Positions 34,034 through 43,114 of a stretch of DNA of 64,000 bases are shown piece after piece; positions within the stretch are counted from its first letter, which is position 1, and each line of letters opens with the position of its first letter. This DNA comes from CAVSUZ01 sp963791885 (lineage in GTDB: Bacteria; Pseudomonadota; Alphaproteobacteria; Acetobacterales; Acetobacteraceae). The stretch is from assembly GCA_963791885.1 (NCBI GenBank), contig CAWBUL010000005.1, forward strand, positions 2,170,001 through 2,234,000, written 5' to 3'. The notes below the pieces were generated by a model that saw nothing but the letters and a program-made list of their open reading frames with translations, did no database searches and was not told the origin of the DNA. The position numbers and the translations under genes were made by a program.

Positions 34034-35077
34034 GTGCTGATGCCCCTGCTCAGACGGCTGGACCCCGAGACGGCGCATGGGCTGGCGCTGCGAGCCTTGC
34101 GACGGCCGTGGCCGGGGCGCCCGGCGCAGGATGATCCGATCTTAGGCATAGAGGCGCTTGGGTTGCGATTTACCAATCCGATCGGCCTTGCAGCCGGGTT
34201 CGACAAGGACGCGGTGGCGCTACTGGGTTCGGCGCGGCTGGGCTTCGGGTTTCTGGAAGCCGGGACTGTGACGCCACGGCCTCAGGCGGGGAACCCGAAA
34301 CCGCGGCTGTTCCGGCTTACCGAGGACCGGGCGGTAATCAACCGCATGGGGTTCAACAATGGGGGGATTGATTCCTTTGCCGCGCGGCTCGCGGCGACGC
34401 GTGTGACGGTGCCTGTCGGGGCGAATTTAGGCATCAATAAGGAGGGGGCGGAGCCGGAGCGCGACTATCCGATGCTGGTGGCGCGCGTCGCGAAGCTGGC
34501 GAGCTACGTGGTGCTGAATGTGTCCTCGCCGAATACGCCGGGGCTGCGGGACTTGCAGGGTGAGGCACGGCTGCGAGCCATTCTGCAGGCAATCACGGCC
34601 AGCGTGCCGGAGCATCCGCCCTTGCTGGTCAAGATCGCGCCGGACCTGGACGAGGGGGCCCTGCGCGGGATGATCGAGACATGTCTGGCGAGCAGAGTCA
34701 GCGGGCTGATCGTGTCCAATACGACCATCGGACGGGCGGGCGGATTGCGCTCCCCGCTGCGTAGTGAGGTCGGGGGGCTTTCGGGGGCGCCGCTCTTCGC
34801 ACGATCCACCGCGCTGCTGGCGCGGGCGCGGCTGATCGCGGGGGATCGGTTGGTTTTGGTGGGTGTTGGGGGCGTATCCTCCGGACGCGAGGCGTTGCTG
34901 AAGATCGAGGGCGGTGCCAGCCTGGTGCAGCTGTACACCGCGTTCGCTTATGGCGGACCGAATGTGATCGGCCGCATCAAGCGTGAACTCGGGATCGCCT
35001 TGCGGGCGGAAGGTTTCCCAAGCATTCAGGAAGCCGTGGGGACCGGGGCGGAGCGGCTGGCTGCATGGAGCATCTGA
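34034..35077 (+). CDS. pyrD: Dihydroorotate dehydrogenase (quinone), class 2
   Basis: PyrD oxidises dihydroorotate to orotate in pyrimidine synthesis and passes electrons to membrane quinone. The 347-residue length fits class 2. The N-terminal amphipathic helix is followed by NPIGLAAGFDKDA, the FMN and substrate blocks FLEAGTVTPRPQAGNPKPRLFR and NRMGFNNGG, the catalytic Ser region in VLNVSSPNTPGLRDLQ, and GGVSSGREALLKIEGGASLVQLYTA. It overlaps the next gene by 13 bases. The start is an ATG at 34040 or GTG at 34034; 34034 was kept. Confidence 0.95.
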   Translation: MLMPLLRRLDPETAHGLALRALRRPWPGRPAQDDPILGIEALGLRFTNPIGLAAGFDKDAVALLGSARLGFGFLEAGTVTPRPQAGNPKPRLFRLTEDRAVINRMGFNNGGIDSFAARLAATRVTVPVGANLGINKEGAEPERDYPMLVARVAKLASYVVLNVSSPNTPGLRDLQGEARLRAILQAITASVPEHPPLLVKIAPDLDEGALRGMIETCLASRVSGLIVSNTTIGRAGGLRSPLRSEVGGLSGAPLFARSTALLARARLIAGDRLVLVGVGGVSSGREALLKIEGGASLVQLYTAFAYGGPNVIGRIKRELGIALRAEGFPSIQEAVGTGAERLAAWSI

Positions 35078-35931
35078 ACGGGTTTGCGCCGCTGGCGGAG
35101 CGGTACGAGGGATTCGTGCTCGATCTGTGGGGCGTGATCCACGACGGTGTGCATGCGTTCCCAGAGGCGGTGGATACGCTGGAACGGCTGCGCGCAATGG
35201 GACGCCGGACCTTGTTGCTGTCGAATGCGCCGCGGCCGAACGCAACGGTGCAGGGAATGATGCGGCGGATGGGGATCCCCGATTCGCTCTACACCGCCAT
35301 CCTGACGAGCGGTGAGGCGGTTCGGCGGTCCTTGCGCGATCCGCCGGATGCGTGGTGGGCGAATCTGGGGCGGCGGGTTCTGCTGCTGGGGACGGAACGA
35401 GACCGTCCAGTGCTGGAAGGGCTGGATTACTCGATGGTGGAGACGCCCGAGGATGCGGATTTCCTGCTGAATGCCGGACCGGACGAGCAGCGGAGTCAGA
35501 CCGATATCAGGGAGTACGAAGAGCTGCTGCAGGACTGCGTCGCGCATCGGCTGCCGATGATCTGCGCCAATCCGGACCTGGAGGTGATCAGGGGTGGACA
35601 GCGGATCCTGTGCGCCGGGTCGCTCGCATTGCGCTACCAGATGCTGGGCGGGGATGTTCGAGCGTTGGGCAAGCCCGATCCGGCGATCTACGACCGGGCA
35701 CTGGCGATCCTGAACGTGCCGGTGGGGCGGGTGCTGGCCGTCGGGGATTCCCTGCGTACGGACGTGGCTGGAGCGGCAGGCGTTGGGCTCGGGGCGTGCT
35801 GGGTTCTGGGCGGATTGCACGGAGCGAGCCTGACCGGGCCGGACGGTCGATTTGATACGGAAAAGGCGGAGCGTGAGGCTTGGGTCGCCGGATTGGCGCC
35901 GATCGCGACGGTGCCGAATTTCGGCTGGTAG
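35065..35931 (+). CDS. TIGR01459-type HAD-superfamily hydrolase (HAD-IIA)
   Basis: This 288-residue phosphatase-like protein has motif I, YEGFVLDLWGVIHDGVHAFPEA, with the nucleophile Asp. In the second position Trp replaces the usual second Asp (DLWG), as in a HAD-IIA subgroup known mainly from alphaproteobacteria. Motif II is LLLSNAPRP, and motifs III/IV are GKPDPAIYDRAL and VLAVGDSLRTDVAGA. The cap domain follows motif II. Overlap with pyrD by 13 bases implies co-translation. The substrate is unknown. Confidence 0.9.
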   Translation: MEHLNGFAPLAERYEGFVLDLWGVIHDGVHAFPEAVDTLERLRAMGRRTLLLSNAPRPNATVQGMMRRMGIPDSLYTAILTSGEAVRRSLRDPPDAWWANLGRRVLLLGTERDRPVLEGLDYSMVETPEDADFLLNAGPDEQRSQTDIREYEELLQDCVAHRLPMICANPDLEVIRGGQRILCAGSLALRYQMLGGDVRALGKPDPAIYDRALAILNVPVGRVLAVGDSLRTDVAGAAGVGLGACWVLGGLHGASLTGPDGRFDTEKAEREAWVAGLAPIATVPNFGW

Positions 35932-35940
35932 GGTGCGGCC

Positions 35941-36555
35941 TTAGCGGGGAAGTTTCAACAAGGTTCTGGTCCCCTGGGCCATCAGCACCGCCTGAAGCTC
36001 GGTGATGAGTTCGGCAAGGTCTGCCTGAGCGTGATCCGGCAGGTTTCCCGAGTGCTCGATCGAGATTTCGACATGGGTCGGCCCATCGGTGGCGGAGATG
36101 GCGAGCTGGCCTCCGTCCGGCATCTCGTCCCGGATAGCGAGGATAAGGGCGAGCAGGGCGAGTTCGAGCTTCGCGCGTTGGGCCTGGACGGGCTGCATAC
36201 CCTCGGGGAAATTGGTGGTGACCTGGACCCGCCGGCCGAGCGCGCCTCGGGTCAGGTTGAGCAGATCGGGGATCAGCTGGGCGAGAGGGATCGGCTCAAC
36301 CGGCTGGGTCTGACGCCGGGCAAAGGCCAAAAGGCCCGAGGTCATTCCACCCGCTTTCTGCACGGACTCGATGGACCGGCGAATCAGGCGGCCGAAGCGG
36401 TCCTGTTCCTCCGGGGGCAGGCGGTCGAGCCGCCGCTCCATCAATTCCAGGCTGCCCAGAAGCGTGGCCAGGATATTGTTGAAATCATGCGCAATTCCGC
36501 CGGCAAGCTGACCGGTCACGAGGCGCCTTCGACGGGTGTCGTCGATCGCATCCAT
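35941..36555 (-). CDS. Histidine-kinase-like protein with HisKA domain and degenerate ATPase domain
   Basis: This 204-residue protein has a standard dimerisation/phosphoacceptor helix pair (GQLAGGIAHDFNNILATLLGSLELM) with the His in the H-box. There is no sensor domain. The second half should be the HATPase domain but lacks the N-box Asn (LALLALILAIRDEMPDGG) and has no glycine-rich G1/G2 boxes. It may therefore act as a phosphotransfer intermediate, as ChpT does, or as a dominant partner, rather than as a kinase. It is paired with a lipoprotein gene 4 bases upstream. Confidence 0.75.
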   Translation of the reverse strand: MDAIDDTRRRRLVTGQLAGGIAHDFNNILATLLGSLELMERRLDRLPPEEQDRFGRLIRRSIESVQKAGGMTSGLLAFARRQTQPVEPIPLAQLIPDLLNLTRGALGRRVQVTTNFPEGMQPVQAQRAKLELALLALILAIRDEMPDGGQLAISATDGPTHVEISIEHSGNLPDHAQADLAELITELQAVLMAQGTRTLLKLPR

Positions 36556-36559
36556 CGGG

Positions 36560-37018
36560 TCAGCTCACATAGACGCGGATCTGGCTGCCGCGCAGGCTGG
36601 GATCGGCCGCGGCCCGAAGATGGACGCGGTCGTCCGGGATGCCGGCATCGGTGATGACGTGCATGACCTCGGTCGCCTGGGATTGCACCTGAGTAAGGGC
36701 TTGGGCCGGATTTCCCTGGGCCGGCACGACGACCGTAACGTCGAAATTGACATCGGGGTCCCGGGCACGGGCGGCCTGCACCGCAGCCTGCAGGACGGAG
36801 GTGTAGGCGGTGACTGGCGTGTTCTGGTCGATGACGGCGAGCGGCGTGCGGGTATTGACGCGGGCCACCGGCATGGGAGATGCCGCCGGTTGCCGAACCA
36901 CATCGGGGTTGCGGGACGGCGAAGGTGCAAAGGTTGTCTGGTCGATCAGCTTGCAGCCGGTGAGCACGACCAGGAGGAGTGTCAGCGAGGGCAAAAGCGA
37001 ACGGGCGGGAGAGGACAT
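36560..37018 (-). CDS. Hypothetical lipoprotein
   Basis: This 152-residue protein has a lipoprotein signal (LLPSLTLLLVVLTGC) with the lipobox LTGC near residue 22. The mature part has a Pro-rich linker, then a domain of about 85 residues (FDVTVVVPAQGNPAQALTQVQSQATEVMHVITDAGIPDDRVHLR), reminiscent of the BON/OmpA-like periplasmic fold used by pilus and envelope proteins. I do not recognise the family. It sits 4 bases ahead of the kinase-like gene, so the two are probably co-transcribed. Confidence 0.75.
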   Translation of the reverse strand: MSSPARSLLPSLTLLLVVLTGCKLIDQTTFAPSPSRNPDVVRQPAASPMPVARVNTRTPLAVIDQNTPVTAYTSVLQAAVQAARARDPDVNFDVTVVVPAQGNPAQALTQVQSQATEVMHVITDAGIPDDRVHLRAAADPSLRGSQIRVYVS

Positions 37019-37057
37019 GCTGGCGGGACGCTTGCAGGAAGCAGGGGTGTCGGCAAG

Positions 37058-38325
37058 ATGCGCGGAACCGGAGCAACGGGCGTGGCGGGAACAAACCAGC
37101 GGATCGACGGCAAACGGCTATGGGACAGCCTGATGTCCATGGCGGAGATCGGAGCGACAGCAAAGGGTGGCGTGCGCCGACTGACTTTGACGGACGTGGA
37201 CCGGCGAGGGCGGGAACGGTTTCGCGACTGGTGTCAGGCTGCGGGATTGACGGTCCGGGTCGATGCGATCGGCAACATGTTTGCCCGGCGCGCGGGACGG
37301 GACCCGAAACGAGCCCCCGTGCTGGTCGGAAGTCATCTGGATAGCCAGCCCTCGGGTGGAAAGTTCGACGGAGCGCTTGGCGTTCTGGGCGGTCTGGAGG
37401 TGATGCGTACGCTCAATGACCTGGGGATCCTCACCGAGGCGCCAATCGAGCTGGTGAACTGGACGGACGAGGAGGGAAGCCGTTTCGGGCACAGTCTGAT
37501 GGGTTCCGGCGTGTGGTCGGGCGTGTTCGGACTGGAGGAGACCTATGGGCTGGCTGATGTGGATGGGGTTCAGGTGCGGGAGGCTCTGGACGGGATCGGA
37601 TATCGTGGGGTTGAGCCGGCTGAAGCGTTTCCGGCGGATGCGTATTTCGAGCTGCATATCGAGCAAGGGCCGATCCTGGAGCGGGAAGAGAAGCTGATCG
37701 GAGTGGTGACGGGGGTCAGGCTCAAGTGTGGTACGACGCGGTGGCGACCGGGCAAGAGAGCCATGCCGGGACGACACCGCCTTCGACGCGGAAGGATGCG
37801 CTGCTATGTGCGGCCCGCGTGGTGGACCTGGTGGACAGGACTATGCGCGCACGCGGGGAGGACGGCCGTGGAACGGTCGGACAAATGCACGTATTTCCCA
37901 ATAGTCGCAACGTGATACCGGGTGAAGTTCGCTTTTCTGTCGAGTTTCGGCATCCGGATGAGGCCGAGCTCGACCGGATCGAGGCGCAGTTTCCGCGGGA
38001 GGCTGGGTTTGTGGCCCGGGATTGCGGGGTTCGGCTGGAGTTAAACCGATTGTTCAGGATTCCGGCGCAGCCCTTTGATCCTGAATGTGTTACCTTGGTA
38101 AAGGCGGCCGCGGAGCGGATGGGATTTGCGTCACGGGAGATCGTCTCGGGGGCGGCGCATGACGCGGTGTACGTCGCAAAGCATGTGCCGACGGCGATGG
38201 TGTTTACCCCTTGCAAGGATGGGCTGTCGCATAACGAAGCTGAGGACATGAAGCCGGAGGAGGCGGAAGCGGGCTGTCAGGTTCTGTTCGAGGCAGTCCT
38301 GGCACGCGCCAATCGGGCGCGGTGA
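37058..38325 (+). CDS. M20-family Zn-dependent hydrolase (N-carbamoyl-amino-acid hydrolase/hydantoinase type); frameshifted
   Basis: The first frame contains GSHLDSQPSGGKFDGALGV (metal ligands His and Asp), LVNWTDEEGSRFG (catalytic and metal Glu) and FELHIEQGPILE, ending near IGVVTGV. The next frame resumes WYDAVATGQESHAGTTP and runs to PCKDGLSHNEAEDM (last metal His). One missing base between 37708 and 37728 reunites about 420 residues. The family cleaves N-carbamoyl or ureido groups from amino acids or allantoate. The ATG at 37058 is the best start, since the open frame further upstream overlaps the lipoprotein gene. Confidence 0.85.
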
Positions 38326-38459
38326 GATGTTGTTCAAGAGTTGCCCGCCGCAGGGTAGCGCCGCCGCCGTTTCGTTTTGAGACAGGAAAATTCTGGGGCG
38401 TCCGGGGCTGAAAAGGGATGATTATCGTCGATGGGATTTGACGATCTGAGGGGCGACCG

Positions 38460-39059
38460 GTGACTCGACGTCAGGTGATGTTCGGGGTCGAGCTCGCGGT
38501 GAATGTCGGCCTGCCGTGGTGCGTGTACTGGGTCGCGAAACGGCAAGGACTGGGTGAGGCTCATGCAATCATGTGCTCGGCGATTCCGCCGATCCTGTGG
38601 AGCCTGGCCGAATTCGCTCGGCGCCGGCGGGTGGACGCGATTTCCATGCTGGTGCTGGGGGGAATTGCGCTGTCGCTGATCGGCTTCGCGCTGGGTGGAT
38701 CGCCGAAGCTGCTGTTGATGCGGGAATCGCTGGTGACCGGACTGATCGGAGTGGCGTTCCTGGGCTCCGTGTTGGTACGGCGGCCATTGGTGTGGGTGCT
38801 GGCCCAGGCGGCCATGGCGCGGCAAGGCGAGCCGATAGGCGAGGGGGGTGATGTTTCGGAAGAAACAGAACTGTCCCACGCGATGATGGTCATAACACTG
38901 GTGTGGGGCGCTGGTTTGGTGGCCGAGGCGTGCCTGCGGACCGTGTTGGTGACGACGATGTCCGTGGGACGCGTGCTGGTCGTGGGGCCGGTCGTCGGCT
39001 ACTCGGTCGTGGGCTTGCTCATCGGCTGGACCTATCTTTACGCAAAACGCCTGGAGTAA
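38460..39059 (+). CDS. VC0807-like integral membrane protein
   Basis: The start is GTG at 38460. This 199-residue protein has six hydrophobic segments (VELAVNVGLPWCVYWVAKRQ, SAIPPILWSLAEFARRRRVD, ISMLVLGGIALSLIGFALG, the VTGLIGVAFLGSVLVRRPLVWV region and two near the end), the pattern of the VC0807/DUF family of uncharacterised membrane proteins. No catalytic motif is seen. It stands alone between the carbamoylase-like gene and the sugar transporter. Confidence 0.8.
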   Translation: MTRRQVMFGVELAVNVGLPWCVYWVAKRQGLGEAHAIMCSAIPPILWSLAEFARRRRVDAISMLVLGGIALSLIGFALGGSPKLLLMRESLVTGLIGVAFLGSVLVRRPLVWVLAQAAMARQGEPIGEGGDVSEETELSHAMMVITLVWGAGLVAEACLRTVLVTTMSVGRVLVVGPVVGYSVVGLLIGWTYLYAKRLE

Positions 39060-39136
39060 TTGCTCCCGGGGTAGGCAGGCGGCGTGAGGCGTGGCAAAGC
39101 GGCGCCAACGATACACTTGACCCAGGAGGAGACTGA

Positions 39137-40513
39137 ATGGCCGAATTCGGACGGCGGGCGCTGCTCGGCGGAACGGCGGGGCTTGCGGCCTCGACGGTGC
39201 TGGCGCGGCCTTACATTGCACGCGCCCAGGATAAAACGCTGACGGTGTGGTGGAACCAGGGTTTCTATCCTGCGGAAGACCAAGCGTTCCACGACATGGT
39301 AACCGACTGGGAAAAACAGAGCGGCTATAAGATGAATTTGTCGATGATCGAGGGCAACGCGCTCGATCAGAAGGTGATTTCCGCGACAACGACGGGGCAG
39401 GTGCCGGATCTGATCTATTCCGACCACGGCTCGGCACAGACGATGCCGCAGGCAGCGTGGGACGGCAAGCTGATTGACCTGAGCGATGTCGTGGCAACGC
39501 AGAAGGATCAGTTTGGCGATACGGCACTTAAATCATCACAGTATTTCGACAATACAATAAAGAAGCGGTCGTATTACGGCGTGCCGCTGAAGGCTCAGGC
39601 GCTGAACATGCCGATCTGGCGCACGCTGGTGGAGGAAGCCGGCTACCAGATGTCGGATATCCCGAAGACCTGGGACAAGTTCTTCGAATTCTTCGAGCCG
39701 GTACAGGACAAGCTGCGCAAGAAGGGGATGCGGCACGTCTATGGGTTAGGATTGACGCTATCGACCAACGGCGCCGATCCCTACAACCTGTTCAATCAGA
39801 CATTCATTGCGTATGGCGGGGCAGGGCTGGTGACGCCGGACGGCAAGCTGCACGCGGACGATCCGACGGTCCGCAAGGCACTGGCAGATTCGCTGGTGAT
39901 GCTGACGACACCATACAAAAAAGGCTACGTGCCACCGGGCGCGATCAACTGGGGCGATCCCGACAACAACAACGCCTTCCATGCCAAGGAAGTCGTGATG
40001 ACGCCGAACGATACGATCTCCATCTCCACGGCGGTGATCGACAACAAGCAATGGTACTATCACGATATCGTCACGCAGCCGATGCCGCTGGACAATGCCG
40101 GCAACAAGGTTTCCGTGCTGCTGAGCGTGCCGCAGGCGTTCGTGCTTAAGGGCGCGGCCAATGTCGATGGCGCCAAGGACTTCCTGACATACCTGATTAA
40201 GCCGGCGAACCTGGATAACTACCTGAAGCAGGCGAAGGCGCGCTGGCTGCCGGTGATGCCATCACTGGTGAAGACCGACTCATACTGGCTCGATCCGCAG
40301 GATCCGACCCGCGTCGCGGCAATCACGCAAGGCGTGCTGGGGCCGACCGCGGTGTGGCCATCGGTCTACAACCCGGCCTGGGGGCAGGTGGATAACGAAC
40401 ATCTGTGGGGCGTGGCGGAAGCCGATGTGATCAACGGCATGAAGCCGGAAGACGCGGTGGAGAAGGGGCTGAAGCGCATGCAGGTGCTCTTCGCCAAATA
40501 TCCGATTTCCTGA
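39137..40513 (+). CDS. ABC transporter sugar-type solute-binding protein (family 1)
   Basis: This 458-residue periplasmic binding protein opens with a Tat-type signal (FGRRALLGGTAGLAASTVLARPYIARAQ). The mature region starts KTLTVWWNQGFYPAEDQAF and has the usual LIYSDHGSAQ and GAANVDGAKDFL blocks of extracellular solute-binding family 1. Two permease genes follow at 16 bases and with a 4-base overlap, forming an importer operon. No ATPase gene is present, so a shared MsmX-like ATPase elsewhere is presumably used. The substrate is likely an oligosaccharide or polyol. Confidence 0.93.
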   Translation: MAEFGRRALLGGTAGLAASTVLARPYIARAQDKTLTVWWNQGFYPAEDQAFHDMVTDWEKQSGYKMNLSMIEGNALDQKVISATTTGQVPDLIYSDHGSAQTMPQAAWDGKLIDLSDVVATQKDQFGDTALKSSQYFDNTIKKRSYYGVPLKAQALNMPIWRTLVEEAGYQMSDIPKTWDKFFEFFEPVQDKLRKKGMRHVYGLGLTLSTNGADPYNLFNQTFIAYGGAGLVTPDGKLHADDPTVRKALADSLVMLTTPYKKGYVPPGAINWGDPDNNNAFHAKEVVMTPNDTISISTAVIDNKQWYYHDIVTQPMPLDNAGNKVSVLLSVPQAFVLKGAANVDGAKDFLTYLIKPANLDNYLKQAKARWLPVMPSLVKTDSYWLDPQDPTRVAAITQGVLGPTAVWPSVYNPAWGQVDNEHLWGVAEADVINGMKPEDAVEKGLKRMQVLFAKYPIS

Positions 40514-40528
40514 TCGGGGGAGGCGGGC

Positions 40529-41443
40529 ATGGTGAGTTCCTCGCTGGTCGGCGGCGCACCGGCCGCGCCGGCACGCCATGCCCGCGCTTCATTCTGGCGC
40601 GGCGGGTTGCAGGGATCAGACGCCGCCTGGGCCTATGCGTTCCTGGTCCCGTATGCTGTCGTGTTCGTATTCTTTGTACTTTATCCGGTGGCCTACGGGC
40701 TGTGGCTGGGGCACCGGCCGTCGCTGTATGCCGAACTGTTCTCCGACCCGATCTATGTGCGCACGCTGGTCAACACGGTGCTGTTCCTGGCGATTGGCGT
40801 AAACCTGCACCTGTTCCTGGCGCTGCTGCTGTCCGGCTATTTCATGCAGAAGGGCTGGTGGGTGAAGGCGCTGCTGCTGGTGTTCATCATGCCGTGGGCG
40901 GCGCCGGCGATCCCGACTTTCATCTCCATCCACTGGATGCTCGACGGCCAATGGGGTTTGCTCAACAACCTGCTCTGGTTCACCACGGGGCTGGACGGGC
41001 CGTCCTGGCTGACCGAGCGATGGCTGACGTTCAGCACCGTGATCGCTGCATATATATGGAAATGGACGCCGTTCTGGACGGTGATCCTGATGGCGGGACG
41101 CACGGCGATTCCGCACGACGTGTATGAGGCGGCGGAGGTTGACGGCGCGGTCGGCGTAAAGCGGTTCGTGCACGTGACCTTCCCGCTGCTGGCGAATCTG
41201 TATCTGGTCTGCACGCTGCTTTCGACGATCTGGACGCTGGGCGATTTCAACACGGTGTATTTTATCAGCGGTGGAGGACCGGCGCTGTCGACGAACGTTC
41301 TGGCCACGCTGGGCGTCCGCAACGCGTTCCAGATCGGCAATCCGTATCTGGGCATGGCGACGGTGATGTCGGCGCTGCCGCTGCTGATTCCCCTGGTGAT
41401 CATTCTGATGCGGAAACTCGCACGCTCCCAGGTGCAGCTATGA
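40529..41443 (+). CDS. Carbohydrate ABC transporter permease, MalF-like
   Basis: This 304-residue first permease has an N-terminal helix pair (WAYAFLVPYAVVFVFFVLYPV), the periplasmic loop with GLLNNLLW, and an EAA loop (YEAAEVDGAVGVKRFVHVTFPLLA) that couples to the ATPase. The C-terminus includes LVIILMRKLARSQVQL. It begins 16 bases after the binding protein and its stop overlaps the next start. Together with the MalG-like gene it forms the membrane channel. Confidence 0.93.
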   Translation: MVSSSLVGGAPAAPARHARASFWRGGLQGSDAAWAYAFLVPYAVVFVFFVLYPVAYGLWLGHRPSLYAELFSDPIYVRTLVNTVLFLAIGVNLHLFLALLLSGYFMQKGWWVKALLLVFIMPWAAPAIPTFISIHWMLDGQWGLLNNLLWFTTGLDGPSWLTERWLTFSTVIAAYIWKWTPFWTVILMAGRTAIPHDVYEAAEVDGAVGVKRFVHVTFPLLANLYLVCTLLSTIWTLGDFNTVYFISGGGPALSTNVLATLGVRNAFQIGNPYLGMATVMSALPLLIPLVIILMRKLARSQVQL

Positions 41444-42300
41444 GCGGCGCGGTCGGTTCGCGGCGCCGGCGCGGGCTGCATACGGCCGGGCAGGTGCTCA
41501 TCGGGCTGGTGATCCTGATCTGGACCGTGCTGCCGCTGTACAACATGATCGAGGTAGCGCTGCGGCCGAAGGATGCGGTGTTCAGCGGCGATCTGTTCCC
41601 GGCGAACCCGACGCTGATGGGGTTTTGGGATATTCTGACGCAGAACTACTGGTACGTTGCGCATTTTTGGCACGAGATGGGGAACAGCCTGTACCTCGGC
41701 GTGGCGACCGCATTGCTGGTGCTGGCGATCGGCACGCTGACGAGCTTCGTGATCGCACGGATGCGCATTCGGGGGGCGTGGGTCATCAGCAACGCCGCGC
41801 TGCTGACCTACGTGATCCCGATGTCGTTCCTGGCGATCCCGTTCTACCACGTGATGCAGAACTACCATCTGGGCGATAATCTGTGGGCGGTGATCCTGGT
41901 GGAGGTCACCTTCGCCACGCCGTACGCGATCTTCATTTTCACGGAGTACAGCGCGAGCATTCCGGGTGCGCTGGACGAAGCGGCGCGGATCGACGGCGCA
42001 TCGCCCTGGGGAATCTATTGGCGGATCTATCTGCCGCTGATGGCGCCGGCGATGGTGGCGGTGGGAACCTATGCGCTGCTGCTGGCGTGGAACGAGTACC
42101 TGTACTTGTATCTGCTGCTATCGAGCCCGGGGAACATGACCGTGCCGGTGGCACTGGGCCAGTTCCTCAACAGCGACGAGGCACCGTGGAACCTGATGAT
42201 GGCCACGGCGGTGATCTACGCGCTGCCGCCGATCGTGATTTACTACGCGTTCCGCCGGTATATGAGCACCGGGCTGACCATGGGTGGGGTCAAGGGGTAG
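41440..42300 (+). CDS. Carbohydrate ABC transporter permease, MalG-like
   Basis: This 286-residue second permease overlaps the previous gene by four bases (ATGA). The EAA loop is GALDEAARIDGASPWGIYWRIYLPLMAP, and the end is YMSTGLTMGGVKG, the typical C-terminus of MalG-type proteins. It resembles the truncated permease at the window start in this tail, but the two belong to separate operons. It is the last gene of the run, with a 180-base intergenic stretch after it. Confidence 0.94.
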   Translation: MSGAVGSRRRRGLHTAGQVLIGLVILIWTVLPLYNMIEVALRPKDAVFSGDLFPANPTLMGFWDILTQNYWYVAHFWHEMGNSLYLGVATALLVLAIGTLTSFVIARMRIRGAWVISNAALLTYVIPMSFLAIPFYHVMQNYHLGDNLWAVILVEVTFATPYAIFIFTEYSASIPGALDEAARIDGASPWGIYWRIYLPLMAPAMVAVGTYALLLAWNEYLYLYLLLSSPGNMTVPVALGQFLNSDEAPWNLMMATAVIYALPPIVIYYAFRRYMSTGLTMGGVKG

Positions 42301-42333
42301 GGGCGGCGCGTTTCGTTCGGCGCATCTGCGCGA

Positions 42334-42432
42334 ATCTGCGTGCATCCCTCGTCGTCCGCGTTGAAGCCGGATCGCACGCGGCTTCGAAATCGAACGCAGA
42401 TGGAAAGAGGATACACGCAGATGCACGCAGAT
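42334..42432. repeat. 13-base inverted repeat with 73-base loop
   Basis: ATCTGCGTGCATC at 42334-42346 is perfectly complementary to GATGCACGCAGAT at 42420-42432. The inner part holds further partial copies (CGCAGATGG near 42395, ACACGCAGATG). It could be a palindromic repetitive element or a weak terminator between the MalG stop and the convergent DUF1993 gene. Confidence 0.7.
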
Positions 42433-42484
42433 GGCTGGAAGCGTTGTGCCGGGACCGAACGCCCTGACGCACGCGGTTGTGTTT

Positions 42485-43009
42485 CTAGACCGACGACGTA
42501 CCCGGCAGCTTCCCCAGGAAATCCGCCTTGCCGACTTCCACCCCGTTGTGACGCAGGATCGCGTGCGTGGTGGTGACGTGGAAGAAGAAATTGGGAAACA
42601 TCCAGGCCGTGACGTAGTCCAAACCCGTCATCGTGCGCGTTGTCTTCCCGGCCTTGAACGTGATCTCACGCTCGGCCGCGGCGTCGATCTTCGCCCGATC
42701 GAGGGATCTGAGAAAATCCTGTGTCTTTGCAATGCGCGCCTGGAGATCGGCGAAGCTCGCCTCGTTATCCGGCCAGGACGGCGCATCGATTCCGGCGAGC
42801 CTGGAGCCGCCGCCCTTAGCCGCATCGCTCGCGATCTGAACTTGCCGGGCGAGGGGAAACATATCCGGGAACAGACGCGCCTGGAGCAACGCTGCGGGAT
42901 CGATCTTCCTGGCCTCGGCGTGCGCGGCGCCCTTGTCGAGGATGGCCGAAAGCGAGCCAAGCATCCGCAAGCAGGTTGGAATGGAGATATCGTACAGCGA
43001 GACTGACAT
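42485..43009 (-). CDS. DUF1993 family protein
   Basis: This 174-residue protein starts at ATG 43009 (MSVSLYDISIPTCLRMLGSLSAIL). It follows the DUF1993 pattern: KGAAHAEARKIDPAALLQARLFPDMFPL, then AKTQDFLRSLD and YVTAWMFPNFFFHVTTTHAILRHNGVEVGKADFLG. The helical bundle is related to DinB-like folds and its function is not established. The frame stays open upstream to 43369, but that region lacks signals and holds the small gene on the other strand. Confidence 0.93.
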   Translation of the reverse strand: MSVSLYDISIPTCLRMLGSLSAILDKGAAHAEARKIDPAALLQARLFPDMFPLARQVQIASDAAKGGGSRLAGIDAPSWPDNEASFADLQARIAKTQDFLRSLDRAKIDAAAEREITFKAGKTTRTMTGLDYVTAWMFPNFFFHVTTTHAILRHNGVEVGKADFLGKLPGTSSV

Positions 43010-43114
43010 GTTTGACTCCCACGCAGCGAACGGAAGCTGTACGCCAGGCTCGGCCAGGCTGGCAATGCCTGCGGGCCAATGATGGGCCACTGATGTTTGT
43101 GAGAGGTTCACCGA

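Noticed and set aside
38334..39527. 397-codon minus-strand frame across the membrane protein and the binding protein start
   Set aside because: It crosses two well-supported plus-strand genes and shows low-complexity Pro/Arg/His composition.
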